Origin: Siphonodentalium dalli
Taxonomy: Eukaryota > Mollusca > Scaphopoda > Gadilida > Siphonodentaliidae
Assembly (NCBI GenBank): GCA_032622095.1
Contig: CP136061.1
Location: forward strand, 51,041,762-51,105,761
Direction of reading: 5' to 3'
DNA length: 64,000 nucleotides
In this document: positions 11,361 to 24,373 of the stretch, in pieces
Numbering within the stretch: position 1 is the stretch's first letter
Layout of the letters: every line of letters starts with the position of its first letter
Made by a program: the position numbers and the translations under genes
Notes under the pieces: model-generated
The model's input: only the letters and a program-made list of their open reading frames with translations
Told to the model about the DNA's origin: nothing
Databases searched by the model: none

Positions 11361-13900
11361 TGTTAGAAAATATTCAATGTTGCTACTGCCTTTCATTTAT
11401 GTTATTCCCAGAATCAAATTTTTCATTTCTAAAAAACTCACTGGTCAAATGGAGCCACCTTATTTGGGTGACAAACACATGTGTCTCGGGGTTCAATACA
11501 GTCCATATCTACGGGGTTACAGTCAGCGCCAATAAAATTGAGCAAAATTACATACTATGAAGATACATGTATATTGCAGGAAATTTCAGCAAACTACTAG
11601 TATTCCAACTTTGATTAATTATGACACAAATTGAACTGTCATTTCTGAAATAGTCAAAAACACTTATATCTTGAGTTCAGAGTTGTGAATTCACTTAAAT
11701 TTACGCACAGAGCCTGGTGAAATGTTACTGTGTGGCGAGTCATAATCGTCTTCGAGCTATATGTATGCATGGTTTTATTAACGGTTTCTATTGTGAAGAG
11801 GTGAAATTTGCCGAAGACTCCACTGTTCCATTTGGCACCAGGTTCTATTCATAAACAATTTATGAGGATGCCTCTGGAATTTCAAAAATGATAGCCCCTG
11901 TAGCCCAAGACCACACCCACCACACAAACACTCATAATTATGGTGGTATACCACAAACAATGACAAACATTTTAATGTACAGTGTATAATATCAGTAGCT
12001 ATGCGCAAGTCGGCATCTCTATGAGTGCATTCTAGTTAAAGATGTTTTCTACAACGTACAACAATTAGAACTATGCTTGTATCATACCAGTATATAAACA
12101 ATATCCAGTGTCTAACAGCGCGAGTGTGTGTAGCTTTCTTTGTAAATCAGGACAATAAAGTAATAACAGAGACGCGGTGTCCAAACTTAAGTTTTCTGAA
12201 ACACTCGTATGTCGCAAAATTCAGCCCCAAGTACCTTTAATGTTTAATATAATGATATATGTGGTATGCCAAGTATAGTGTACCTTTGATGTTTAAAGTG
12301 ATGTGAAACGTAAATTGAACCTCACAATTGAGTTCCCTGCGTCATTCTGTGGGAAGAGTGAATAAAATAACTCAGATACACGAAATCCCCACACCCTGAA
12401 TCCAGTGTGTACACATTATACGGCCATTCGGCTAACTATTTCTATTCCATCAATCGTCCCGATTAATCTCTCCATAATAACACGAAAAAATAAACCGATG
12501 CGTTGTCTTGTGCAGTCACGGAAATGCCCGAGCACTTCCGACTCGATTGGGATTGAATCGGGTTTCGTTATCAGAAATGGCTTCTAGGGAGGATGACCGT
12601 TCGCTGTAGAGCCCGAAGCCGCCATCGTACGCCGCCGCCGCCAGCCATATTGGCCACAAGCCGCCGCCAGCCATATTATTTCTGACGCCAGCCACATTTA
12701 AAAATCTCCGCCGCCGGAATTGTAAAATGGCTGAGCCATGTGCATGGGCTTATATGTCAAGCACAACTGTACTGTGAATCGCAAAGAACTAAACCGCATT
12801 GCCTAATATTGGCATACTCGCATGGTTGTTATATTATCAGAACACCTGGCCCCTTAATATGGAATAGACTATCCCAATGCATGCTTTCATATAACTGAAT
12901 GGGCGCATCCATTCGGTATTGAAAGGGTTAAAATATAAATTGTTTATATCGACAACACCCAGTCTCAGACATCACTGGCATTTGTCAATATATACACATA
13001 AGAATAGAAAATAGTTTGAAATAGTTTATATCATTACTATCCGGTTCATCATTCAATGATGCATGCATATATCGCAAGATGGCAGTGATGATAGCAGTCT
13101 GAAGTTGACAGAAGTCCCAATGTAACTACTTATACCGATTAGATGGGAAACTACATAGTATATCCATGCCAGTCCTTCGTGAATTTCGCCGTAATGGAAA
13201 AGCCCAACATCAAGAGATTACGTGTGGTCTGGAATTCTACGGGTTCACCACAAACGCTAAAAAACGGCATCTATAACCGATAACAGGGGATTAGGAACAT
13301 TTCGGAAACGGAAATACGCTGAATGATAACATCTCAGCCGGCTGAGCCGCCATATTTCGTCAGCCACGAACGTCGTGACTGAGCCGGCTTAGCTAGCTAA
13401 CCAGCCACGGAAATCGGTTGAGCCAGCCATGAAAACTATTTGTCGTGGCTTCGGTGTCTAGTTCGCTGGAATAGCGTCACATCAGAATATTAAAGCGAAA
13501 AACAAATTGACATCGCAATCGGTAGTCAATTCGACAGGGAAGGAATAGAAAGGGAATTGTTGGGTGAAATCACAAACGGAAGAACATTGGCCGAGTTAGC
13601 GGCAAAGATTATAATCGAACAGTGATCGAGAGGTAATAATTCCAAAATGTTACTATTTATAGAAAATTGTAAGCGCATTGACCGAATTTTTACATCAATC
13701 TGGCCGCAAGCACAGTACGGTGCAGAAAGAGTTGTCTTACTTTTGTAACTCAAAACTGTTTAATTACATCATACCTGTACAATAGTACAATAATTGGTAT
13801 TCAATATGCCAGTAAAGACCATTTGTTAGCTCATTGAAATATTTTTAAGGGCAAATTCTGTGTCAAGCTTTAGTCAGCACTATTCATTCTGATAGATGAT
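11360..13900. other. Non-coding with GCC-rich islands
   Basis: No gene recognised. Bases 12610-12730 hold GC-rich CCGCCGCCAGCCATATT repeats. Bases 13335-13440 hold palindromic CAGCCGGCTGAGCC / GAGCCGGCTTAGC words. TATTGAAAGGGTTAAA at 12918-12933 resembles one end of the TTAA-flanked MITE at 6550, but no partner end was found. Confidence 0.4.
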
Positions 13901-13914
13901 AACTATAATGGAAG

Positions 13915-15262
13915 ACCTTTTTCACATGTATTAGCTAATTGCACTTTAGTGTAAGTGATTTACATTTAAGCGTAATGTATTACACTCAGGTGTAATGCAC
14001 ACATATAAAGCGTAATTCACTTACGCTTAACCGTATGATGTATATAAAGCATTACTCATATAAGTAATAGAATTATGACTAGTGTGCTTAAGCGTAATTG
14101 ATTTAAGTGTGCTTAAGCGTAATTGATTTACGCTTAAGCTCACTGGTCATTCATTTTCATTGATAGATTAATTACCTTTAATCGTAAATTAATTATGCTT
14201 AAGCGATTATACGAGAAGCCGTTTTCACATTTACTCTGATTCTGCTTAATCGCAAATCATTTACGCTTAAGTGTAAATAATTTGCACTTAAGAGCAAATC
14301 ATTTATACTTAAATACAAATCATATGCGCTTTAGCGGAAATAGTATGGGAGGCCCTTTTCACATTTATTATTTATTTGCGCTTAAGCGCAAATATTTGTG
14401 CTTAATCGTAAATCATTTGCGCTTAAGCGCAAATATGTGCCTATCAATTTATTTGCGCTTAAGCGCAAATAACTAACACTCCCTCACATCCCTCTGATGT
14501 AAATTATTGAGTCCATCTCATATTATATTATCACGGGCCCATAATAGTAGCCCCGTACAGACTGGAAAGTTGAAAAAAGAAATCCATATGCATATCAGCA
14601 TCTCTGTCCCTGGTGTCCCAAGAATTGGTGCCTCACTCCCAGAGCTCATGTATATTTTATTATCTCCTGCACAGATATATACCATTTCCATGGCCATAAA
14701 TAGGGAATTAGGGGTTACTGGGTTTGCTTCCCTCATATGGTGTACTCATTGATTTGAAGGGGAAAAACCCCTATTTTCATAATATCAGCATCCCTGTTCC
14801 CAAGAATTTGTATCTCCATCCCAGAGATATAGTATATTTTATAAAAGAGACATATCATACACAGATCTATATCATTTCCATGGTCATAAAACAGATCTTG
14901 GGGTTTCTGGGGGATTGTTTCCCTCATATGGTTGGGCTATTTCAACTTTAGAGATGTGTTTAGGCCTGTGCCATGTAAAATTAATTCAGGGGGAATCAAT
15001 GTATATTTATTTTTATTTGCGTTTAAATGTAAATGATTTGCGCTTAAGCGCAAATATGATCTATTTGCTTAAGCCCAAATGATAGAGGTTATTTGCGCTT
15101 AAGCGTAAATAAATAATAAATGTGAAAAAGGCCTCCCATAAAATAGATCACATTTATGGCAATTTTATGCTAAAGCGCAAATATATTATTAGACACATAT
15201 TTTTTCCGCTTGCGCGCAATTGATTTACACTAATAAATAATATATTTGAAAAGGCTGTCTCC
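13915..15262. mobile_element. Foldback element with palindromic GCGCTTAAGCGC arrays and duplicated core
   Basis: The arms contain many palindromes of the form TTGCGCTTAAGCGCAAAT and relatives. A longer inverted repeat pairs 14347-14393 with 15091-15137 (nearly perfect, 47 bp). The core, 14520-14935, holds two diverged tandem copies of an approximately 200-bp unit sharing ATCAGCATC, CATTTCCATGG and TTCCCTCATATGGT. The structure (palindromic subterminal repeats around tandem core repeats) resembles non-autonomous molluscan DNA elements. The frames in the core are repeated antisense to each other and look fortuitous. No transposase. Confidence 0.7.
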
Positions 15263-16814
15263 CATGCGATTCCCTCTAAACTCAAATTTACTCTGGCAAT
15301 AAGACATCAATCAAACATCGGTTTAGACTCCCCCATATACTACAAGAAAACTAAGATGCATGCATCAGGTCACCCATGAACTATTTAGCATAGAATGATT
15401 CAGTTCGGTTGCAGTTTCACAACGTTACAACTGACATACGATTACACAAGACGAGCCTTGGATGTTTCACATTTAGTGGTAATGGGGTCGTACTTTATTA
15501 ACACGCAAGTAGTGTAATTAAGTACGGGTAATTAAAAGTAACAAATCGTTTAGTTTCTATCGTATCAGCTGAAAGGGGTGAGCAGATTGCTGGTGATGAA
15601 TGTTCTCGTTAGCTGCCAATATATTGTGAATATTTGTCCCGTTACGTTTATACACTGTAGCATTGGCGGGCCAGAGTGTGTTGACATGTTAATTGTTTGG
15701 TTCATTAGTAACAGATCAGCAGGGATTTGTCGTGATAACGTATACGTGGAAATATGCTACCTAAACGGTTAAATTAACGGTTGATCTATTACACCACCGT
15801 GTATAGTCGGTTTAAATAGGTATATTATATAGGGACGTGTGCTCAATTTTGGTGTGGACCGATGATCGAAAAAAAAAAAATCAGAGGTTAATGTCGGCGG
15901 GCGGGAGGGCCATTTTTTCAATAATTTTTAAAGAAATTGAGCAGTTGCAGCAGCAAAAAAAAGGGTGTACAATTGGCAAATGATGAGGGGCGGTGTGACG
16001 TGTAACTAGGATTGAAATTAGATATGCAATTTGGAGATTATTGGATGAGGGATGTTATATTAATTATATTAAAGGAACGAGAGGGCTTAGTTGTCGAAAA
16101 TATTCATATTTGTTCCAAACACCGTAAACAGAAAAATATTAAAACGCATACATTTTGGTTCAAATATACGATCACTATCGCTTAAACATCATGCTTACAT
16201 AAAGACCTACTACATTTTACCTAAACAAGAGTCTGATTGTGTTATAGAAGGCAGCACAATGCTGCTGGCTAATCACACAAAAATGGTATAAACGCTCTTT
16301 ATTATTTCCAAATAAGGAATTGAGCAACAAAGAACGCTCTTTATGTTTACCATCATAATATAAAGAAACACCAGGAAAGTAACTTTTTATGCTTTGTTTA
16401 CATAACAATCGTCAAATTTACGACAATAACATACTGTTTATGAGATATTTCTCATTTGTATATTAACAAAGTCTGTCTATATTTGAATATTTTTTTCGTT
16501 TGTAGCGGTTTTTGACAGGTGGAAATATGTTCACAGGATACCCACCAAGGCCTTCCGTACCTTTACGGTATACTGCAACTTTTTTTCTTTTCAATAGCAG
16601 AATGCAGAATGCTATTAATAAGTGACAGAAAACACAGAACATTTTTTTTAATTATAAGTATTGAGCAGTAAGAAATATTTGAGTCGAGGAAACCAGTAAC
16701 GAAAGGCGATATTAACATGATTTCTGTCAGAGAATAATTGTTTACGTTCCAATGAATATTAAAATGTACTGAAAACAAACTGCTAATGGGTGCCAGACTT
16801 TCATAAACACAAAT
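15262..16814. other. Non-coding
   Basis: AT-rich, with an A-run at 15870 and an A/G-rich patch. It contains two reverse-orientation copies of the decamer AAAGAGCGTT (16291-16300, 16333-16342), the motif repeated in the Polinton. No coding feature recognised. Confidence 0.4.
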
Positions 16815-17105
16815 TATGTATTAATGGTGTAACGACATATTTCGTTCTTTAATGTCTCAAAAAAGAGGGGGTGGTGATGTTTGGATCTCTAGTTTAACGA
16901 CATTTTTCGGTCTTTGTAGTTTATTGACATTTTTCGGTCTTTATAATATCTCAAGATATAGGGGGGTATTTGGATCTCTAGTTTAACGACATTTTTCGGT
17001 CTTTATAGTTTAACGACATTTTCGGTCTTTAATATCTCAAGATACAGGGACCCTTAGGGGGGTATTTGGATCTCTAGTTTAACGACATTTTTCGGTCTTT
17101 GATAG
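16815..17105. repeat. Tandem repeat: TTTAACGACATTTTTCGGTC units
   Basis: The 20-mer TTTAACGACATTTTTCGGTC and close variants recur about six times, joined by spacers such as TATTTGGATCTCTAG and ATATCTCAAGATA. Units of about 25 and 75-110 bp are interleaved. Local minisatellite, non-coding. Confidence 0.8.
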
Positions 17106-18780
17106 CAAAATGGAAGAAGTACATCTTTGGAAAGATGTGGTGGCCCTAAAAAGGAAAGTTGTTTGGTGGTCTTGAAATACAGTTTTTCTGAACAGTCTTC
17201 CTTGATTAAAGTGATGTGAAACACTCCGACAGACACCGGGCAGAGTGATCAAATAGAAATTAAGAATAATCTTTCTCAAAGTAGTTATTTGTTACGAATA
17301 TTAATTCAAATGGATGATACACAACGTCATTCTTATATATTAGTTAAATGCAATGACTCTCGATGGCGAAATCATTTTTGTTTAATTATAGCCGATAGTT
17401 GCGCCCCGAATCGAGATGTAAATATTTACAATTTGGGGTAGTTCAGACGATGTTCTCTATGAAGTGGTGTGGTAGATTTCTTTGGAAATTTTCAGTGATG
17501 TTAGTAGAATGATAACATTCTCCAGGTTGGCAAAGTGCCTGAGCACTAACTTATCAATTTCTCGCACCCGAAAAAGTCCATAACAAGTCCATAATATGTC
17601 TTTAAGCATATATATAAATCTCCGAAAACAAAAATTCTAAAGCATTAAACGATTTGCTATATTTCCAGGGCATATATTTCATCTGATTTTGCTTTTTGCT
17701 GATATATACTTTTTCAAGAGAATCCAGGGTAATTTGTTAGAATATTTACGAGAATCTAGATTTGGATTCTCGCCGACATATAAGCCCAGTGTGCCTGAAG
17801 TGTGCCTAAATGGCATAAATTGTACCGTGGTTCCCATGTTCGCCAAAGTGGCATAAATTTATTTCAGGATAATCATACTAATAGGCATTCATTTATATCA
17901 CTGATATCAGGACAAAAAATAGCCATTTCCATTGCATGGAACAGAAAAGAGCGTTATTGTTTATCGGTGTTGTTTTTGGAAGTGGTGGTAGTTCAATTTT
18001 ATACGTTTCGACCCCCAATAAGTATTTCCGAACAAATGAATTATTAACAAGCGTGACATGACATCATTGACGAAGATAATTAACACCGATCTACGAGAAG
18101 TAGCCAAATACCTTAAGGTAATTGACAGTCTTTCGGCTGCTATTATCTGATTATTGATAATCTCATGTTGGTATCCTGCTTCTCTATAGGAATCAGATTG
18201 CATTTCTAGAGTCGGGGAGCGAGTACACCGTGGAATGCTAAAGGTGAAGGTAACTGAAGAATGACCTTCACCTGATACATGCGACACGTTATTAAAGGAT
18301 GACATCCCGTTTATTTGATTTGTACATAATATCTAAATGACTAAATTTAGCAATCGCAGAAAATGGCAACACGCCAACTACTAGAGTAACACAACAAAGG
18401 ATTATTGAAATCTCCGATTATACAAATAAACTTCGCAGGTGCGGTGGATATTTGCAGACCTGATCTTAACCATCGTGTTATCAACACAAAATAGACTATT
18501 ATTTATCAAATGACATCGCCATCATAAATTAAATAAATGAAACAAGTCAATACAAATTTCTCTGTCTGGACTGATAATAGGGATTTTAGGTGAAAATGTC
18601 ATATTCAAGTACAATGTTTATAGTTAGTCTCATATGAAAGATTATGAATCGCAGATCACAAAACTTTTTACAGAACAAAAAAATTCCATCTAGTTTCCTA
18701 GTTATGGTTAATCGAAGGTCGAAAAACCACTGATATTTTTTGTCACGTGGGCCTCAGTGCATTATGACTAAATAGGCTGA
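17106..18780. other. Non-coding
   Basis: No gene recognised. One plus-orientation AAAGAGCGTT decamer lies at 17946-17955. Confidence 0.4.
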
Positions 18781-21190
18781 AGAGGAACGGCCCCAAAATG
18801 GGTGTTTTTTGGTACTTTTTCGGAATAAATTTTGCTTTAATTTTGCATAACTTAACAAATATTTGACGGATTATGCTGAAATTTGGTACCATACCTTCGG
18901 GATAGATTTTCACATATGTCAAGGTTTTCGCGAACATCACACCATGTGAACTTGCCTAATTTGCATCTAATTCGCATATTATATATCTAGTTGCCGAGAC
19001 TAATGAGCTGGAAATTTAATGTGAAAGCAAACAAATACCACAATAATGAATGTAATATGGGTCTATTTCGATGATAAGGGGGCATTTTTGATCTTTAAAC
19101 AATAATTTGTCCATTATAATACCAAATTTATGTATGAATGAAAGTGTCAATGACACTGTAGCTCAACTTGGAAAGGGAATAATTTAATGTATTACAGTCA
19201 ATGGAGCGATTATGAATGTGGAAAGTTGAATGTCTAATACTAGTCTATAGACATGAAGAGAAAGGTAAAATCCAAGATGGCTGCTGACGGCCATTTCTTC
19301 GGCCGAATGACCCCAAAATGATTGTATCCCATCCGCATGTCATCGTTAACATCCATGACAAATTTTATGACGATCAGACTAAAGGTACGACCTGTAGCCC
19401 ATGCTAAAGAATTTAGTCATACAAAGAGTAAAATCCAAGATGGCTGCTGGCGGCCATGCTTTTTGGACAAATGACCCCAAAATGACTCATTCCCATCTAC
19501 ATGTCATTGCTAACATCCATGACAAATTTTATGATGATCAGACTAAAGGTACGACCTGTAGCCCGTGCTAAAGAATTTAGTCATACAAAGAGTAAAATCC
19601 AAGATGGCTGCAGGGGTCATGTTTTTTGGCCGAATGACCCCAAAATCAATCGTTCCCATCTACATGTCAATATTAACATCCATGATAAATTTTATGATGA
19701 TCAGACGAACAGTACGACCTGTAGCCTTTGCTAATGGATTGAATTTTGAAATCAAAGATGGCCACTGGCGGCCATGTTTTTCATCCAAATGACCCCAAAA
19801 TGACTTGTTCCCATCTAGATTCCAATTTCAACAGCCACGAAAAATTTCATGATGATCAGACTCAAGGTACGACCTGTAGTCCGTGCTAAAGGATTTAGTC
19901 ATACAAAGAGTAAAATCCAAGATGGCTTCTGGTGGCCATGTTTTTTGGCCGAATGACCCCAAAATGACTCGTTCCCATCTACATGTCATTATTAACATTC
20001 ATGACAAATTTTATGATGATCAGACTAAAGGTACGACCTGTAGCCTGTGCTAAAGGATTTAGTCATGCAAAGAGCAAAATCTAAGATGGCTGCCGGCGGC
20101 CATGTTTTTTGGCCAAATGACCCCAAAATTACTCGTTCCCATCTACATGTCAATATTAACATCCATGACAAATTTCATGACAATAAGACGAACGGTACAG
20201 CCTGTAGCCCGTGATAATGGATTGAATTTTGAAATCCAAGATGGCCACAGGCGGCCATGTTTTTTTTCCGAATGACCCCAAAATGACTCGTTCCCATCTG
20301 CATGTCAATGTCAACATCCAGGACAAATTTCATAATAATCGGACCAAAGGTACGAACTGTAGCCCGTGCTAAAGGAAATTGTTGACGCATCACGCACACA
20401 CGCACACACGGACGACGGATACCAAGCCATGGCAATAGCTCAAACTTTACAAAGTAAAGTTGAGCTAATAAGTAATAATAGATATGCAAATTAAGCCACG
20501 CCCAATTTTTCGCAATAAATTTTGCTTTAATTTTGCATAACTTAAAAAATATTTGACGGATTAAGCTGAAATTTGGTACATATCTTCGAGATAGATTTTC
20601 ACATATGCCAAGGTCATCGCGAACATCACACCATGTGACCTTATCTAATTTGCATATTATATATCTAGTTACCGAGACTAATGAGCTGGAAATTTAATGT
20701 GAAAGCAAACAAATACCACAATAATGAAGGTAATATGGGTCTATTTCGATGATAAGGGGTGATCTTTATTCTTTAAACAATAATTTGACCATTATAATAC
20801 CAAATTTATGTATGAATAAGTAAAAATGGATATGCAAATTAGGCCACGCCCACTTTTTCACAATAAAGTTTGCTTTAAGTTTGCATAACTTAAAAAATAT
20901 TTGACGGATTAAGCTGAAATTAGGTACATATCTTCGGGATAGATTTTCACATATGCCAAGGTCATCGCGAACATCACACCATGTGACCTTATCTAATTTG
21001 CATCTAATTTGCATATTATATATCTAGTTACCGAGACTAAAGAGATGGAAAATTAATGTGAAAGCAAACAAATACCATAATAATGAAGGTAATATGGGTC
21101 TATTTCGATGCAAAAAGGTCATTTATGATCTTTAACCAATAATTTGTCCATTATGATTATCATACCAAATTTATCTATGAATAATTAATA
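18780..21190. repeat. Triplicated ~340-bp unit split by a tandem-array element
   Basis: A unit with GCTTTAATTTTGCATAACTTA, TTTGACGGATTA, GATAGATTTTCACATATG, ATCACACCATGTGA, AATACCACAATAATGAA and ACCAAATTTATGTATGAAT occurs three times, starting near 18790, 20500 and 20830. The first copy is separated from the other two by the element at about 19140-20470. Non-coding; the open frames inside carry no conserved protein. Confidence 0.8.
19140..20470. mobile_element. Element with ~160-bp tandem repeats and short inverted termini
   Basis: Seven units of about 160 bp share AAATCCAAGATGGC, GGCCATGTTTTTTGGCC, ATGACCCCAAAATGACT, CCATCTACATGTCA and GGTACGACCTGTAG. They are bounded by TAGCTCAACTT (about 19160) and its inverse AAGTTGAGCTA (ending near 20468). 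The tail ACACACGGACGACGGATACC before the right terminus is a wording seen in many invertebrate repeats. It interrupts the first 340-bp unit at TATGAAT/AAGTAA; the uninterrupted site is at about 20815. No coding capacity. Confidence 0.65.
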
Positions 21191-21199
21191 ATAGATATG

Positions 21200-22160
21200 C
21201 AAATTAGGCCAAGAAACAACTACATGTACATGTATAGTTAGGTTTACTATATGCTAATAGTATCAGGAGACTTTTGAACCATTTTCAGAGACATTGATAA
21301 AAACCAATGACATTTATGAGTTATACCTACTTGTAGTCTATGCTTATGAACTATGGAACAATATGGTTTACATATAATAGTGCTGTGTTTAATTAATAAT
21401 TAATCAACTATATTGAATAATCATGACAGCCCTACCATTTGAAGTTTATTTGGAAAAAATTTCTGTCAGATATAAGTAAACCATGAAGAGACGCTCGCCA
21501 TCTCTGGTTCAACCATTTTCCTGCCCATTGGCAGTTATTGTACTTGCATATGTTCTGCCCCGTAAATTCTTCAAACATCCCATTGGGCCCAAAAACATCT
21601 CCCACCAGACCTCAGCGACTGGGTCCACTGCCGTGAGGCCAACCAACCCAGCCCAAAGGCAGTGTATTCTCCGCACGAGGCCTGGTGCCCGGCTGGTGGG
21701 ACCAGCATAGTATGTAATATAATTGGTGTGTCGTGACATGGCCTGTCGACTGATAAAACATTGGATCTCGCTTCCATCAACCTCTCGATATATAAAAGTC
21801 ATATCTTCAAAATTTGAAAACAATAGCCAATAATATTTAGTGTGATTTTAAATGATAATTTCTTCATATTTGACAGGATTGTGTAAAAGATGTAGCTGAA
21901 GGCACTGGAAATTAATTATTCATTTAACGCAGTGAATTATTTGGCCTGGAATATAAAGCTGGGATTATACTGAAATAATTACATTCACTTCATTCTCTAT
22001 AGACGTACAAGTATTTTGTCATTGATTTATAAAATGCTATCAAATGTATTTAAGTAGGATAATTACAAAAGGTCAGAAGTGAACTTACAAAGTTCCAAAT
22101 ATTTAAAATTTAATGATATTTCCAGCTTAAATGCACTGTGATGTAATTATAAATAATGAT
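21200..22160. other. Non-coding
   Basis: AT-rich. Around 21560-21720 a GC-richer patch gives overlapping open frames on both strands, but none has a recognisable domain. Confidence 0.4.
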
Positions 22161-22268
22161 CTTTGTTTCCTAATGTAATAACACAGTTTAAAGGCATCAT
22201 GTGGAATACAAAATGTTTGTGATTCGGTATGATGCCTTTAAACTGTGTTATTACATTAGGAAACAAAG
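22161..22268. repeat. Perfect 40-bp inverted repeat
   Basis: Bases 22161-22200 and 22229-22268 are exact reverse complements over 40 bases, separated by 28 bases. Such perfection implies recent origin, maintenance or a functional hairpin. No coding content. Confidence 0.9.
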
Positions 22269-22363
22269 ACTATTTCCAAGTTAAGTGTAAAAGTACATGT
22301 AACTGTTAGAGCATATGTTAGGATACAATAATTTATATGCATGTGGCAGGATAATGAGCGTAT

Positions 22364-23212
22364 CTGGAGATGTCGGCCCGCGCGAAGACGGCCCCATATG
22401 AAGACGGCCCCATTAATGTAGATGGGCAGACAGTATTGTCATGCGTCTGACAAATATATATCATATATAGAGGATCTCACATGAGTTCCTATTTTATACG
22501 GAATTTATCAACCGAGTTCACTAAATTCGATTTGAGCCGAGGTTTACCGAGGCTCAAATAGAATTTAGAGGACGAGGTTGATAAATTACGTATAAAATAG
22601 GACGAGCGTGAGATACCTTTTATCACATGATCAAATAAACCCGAAGCAACGCGAAATATTCATCGAAAACAACAATCATAAACTACAGCGATCGCAAGTT
22701 ATTTGAAGAACGCCGTGACGTCATCGCACGCGCTGATATTAAACGTGTCTATTACCGATAATTATGAAACTGCTTTTATGGCCAAATTATGTGATAAATA
22801 TATTTATAAAAAACAATGATATACCGGTATATAGTTGCCTACAGGCAATGAAAGAAAGCTGGTAAGTACTGTTGATTGCTGCTTAGCGAATGAAGCCATT
22901 AGTTCAAATATTTAACGTATGGAAGCTGTATAGAGACAGAGATTTGACAACAAGCCAGCTACTCCATAGGGTCGCCGAGATTTCGGCACCCATATATAAC
23001 TGACAACACAGTGACAGTGACAACGACGACGTTTGAATTTATTGTTAATTGTATTAATATAATCTTGTCATTATTATTATTAGTTTCATATTTCATATCA
23101 TCATATAAATTAAAAAACGATTTAAAACAATGTTTCTGTTATATATGGGGCCGACTTCGTGCGGGGCCGTCATCGTATGGGACCAACTTCGCACGGGGCC
23201 GACTTCTCCTGT
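22364..23212. mobile_element. Foldback element with GGGGCCGACTTC termini
   Basis: The left terminus (GAGATGTCGGCCCGCGCGAA, then GACGGCCCCATA) is mirrored at the right end, where GGGGCCGACTTCTCC closes the element. Inside, 22468-22617 is a second hairpin: CTCACATGAGTTCCTATTTT pairs with AAAATAGGACGAGCGTGAG, and further GTTGATAAATT words pair inward. No transposase frame. Confidence 0.7.
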
Positions 23213-24040
23213 ATTCATAAAGAGCCCTGCAGTTAGAGAAGGTTGACTCTAACACATCAGCGACTGATAGTGATACATGTTTTATATCAGTCACTGATTT
23301 TGCCTGTAGTACCAACCCAAATTAACAACTCACTACAGGACATGTTTAAATAAAAAAAAACACCTCAACTCAAGAATAAGGTAAAGGTATTATTCCAGAT
23401 TCTTATATAAATCATAATCCCCATGTAAAAATGTTATTCTAATTAAAAATCAGTTAGGCCTAGCCCTAGAAGTAGTACACACTTATCAAGCCACACACAA
23501 TGGCACTTGTCAGATGTTGATTTTGTTTCTTCTTAAAAATTTCAATTTACTTTCATTTTCAACTTGCAATTGAATTGTGCAAAGATTGGGTTAACTTAAA
23601 TACATTTCTGACTGAAGTTTTACTGCCATTAGCCGATGATTAGGAATGAATAAATACTCGAGAAAAACAATTAATCAATATCCACCAGCGTCATAGTACA
23701 CAAACACGCACAGTTGTTAACGTTTCTTCTTATAAATTTGCATTTGTTTACAAACAATGCCGAGTCAAAACGGGGAATTCCCTGCCATTCCAATGTTCGA
23801 CTCCAACCAAGTTGACCTACTCATTTTCACGCGATAACAGCCGCTGAGCGAAGTTATTTTAGCTGACAAAACTATTAAACATCGGAATAATAATGGATGC
23901 AACCTCATCAACTTATCATTACGCATGCATACAGTGCCTTATTTGCCTAAAATGCGACAGCAAATCATTGCACCGACACAAGAGAATGGAATAACAGTGA
24001 TAATAAAAATGGCGACGTCTTCATGAAATTCTATCATTTC
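23212..24040. other. Non-coding
   Basis: AT-rich, no gene recognised. It lies immediately upstream of the NRF1/CArG cluster. Confidence 0.4.
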
Positions 24041-24373
24041 TGCGCATGCGCAAGAAAATTCCAAATAAGGAGTTGCCATATAAGGAAACTGCAATCTCAA
24101 TAATTACCAAGCAATTAAAGTCTCTACAAATTTTGTTTCATGATCGAACTGCGGACCTGATAATTATCGAAATATGTAGTCGAAATAATTTTTAATTAGT
24201 TAATCACATGATTTAGATATCAACACACTCTTAAAGACGCAATACACCGCTATCTAATGTCGTTATTTAACTGGGTCGGTGTTTGTTGTTCATTGCTTCG
24301 TTTTTAGGAAAACCATTGTATCTGTTTTGCGCATGCGCAAGTCACTTTCCATATTTGGAATTTCCATATATGG
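24041..24373. promoter_or_regulatory. Duplicated NRF1 site plus paired CArG boxes
   Basis: Two blocks share the same grammar. In block 1 the palindrome TGCGCATGCGCA (24041-24052) is followed by CCAAATAAGG (24061-24070) and CCATATAAGG (24076-24085). In block 2 TGCGCATGCGCA (24328-24339) is followed by CCATATTTGG (24349-24358) and CCATATATGG (24364-24373). All four decamers fit the CArG consensus bound by SRF, and each pair is 15 bp centre to centre. The 12-mer is an ideal NRF1 site. This could be an enhancer or promoter, or a duplicated repeat that happens to carry these words; no adjacent first exon is visible. Confidence 0.5.

Noticed and set aside
14507-14951. Open frames of 64-81 codons on both strands
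   Set aside because: The antisense pair is duplicated with the tandem core of the foldback element; no domain.
13915-15262. CRISPR-like regular repeats
   Set aside because: Repeats are irregularly spaced palindromes without unique spacers, in a eukaryotic context.
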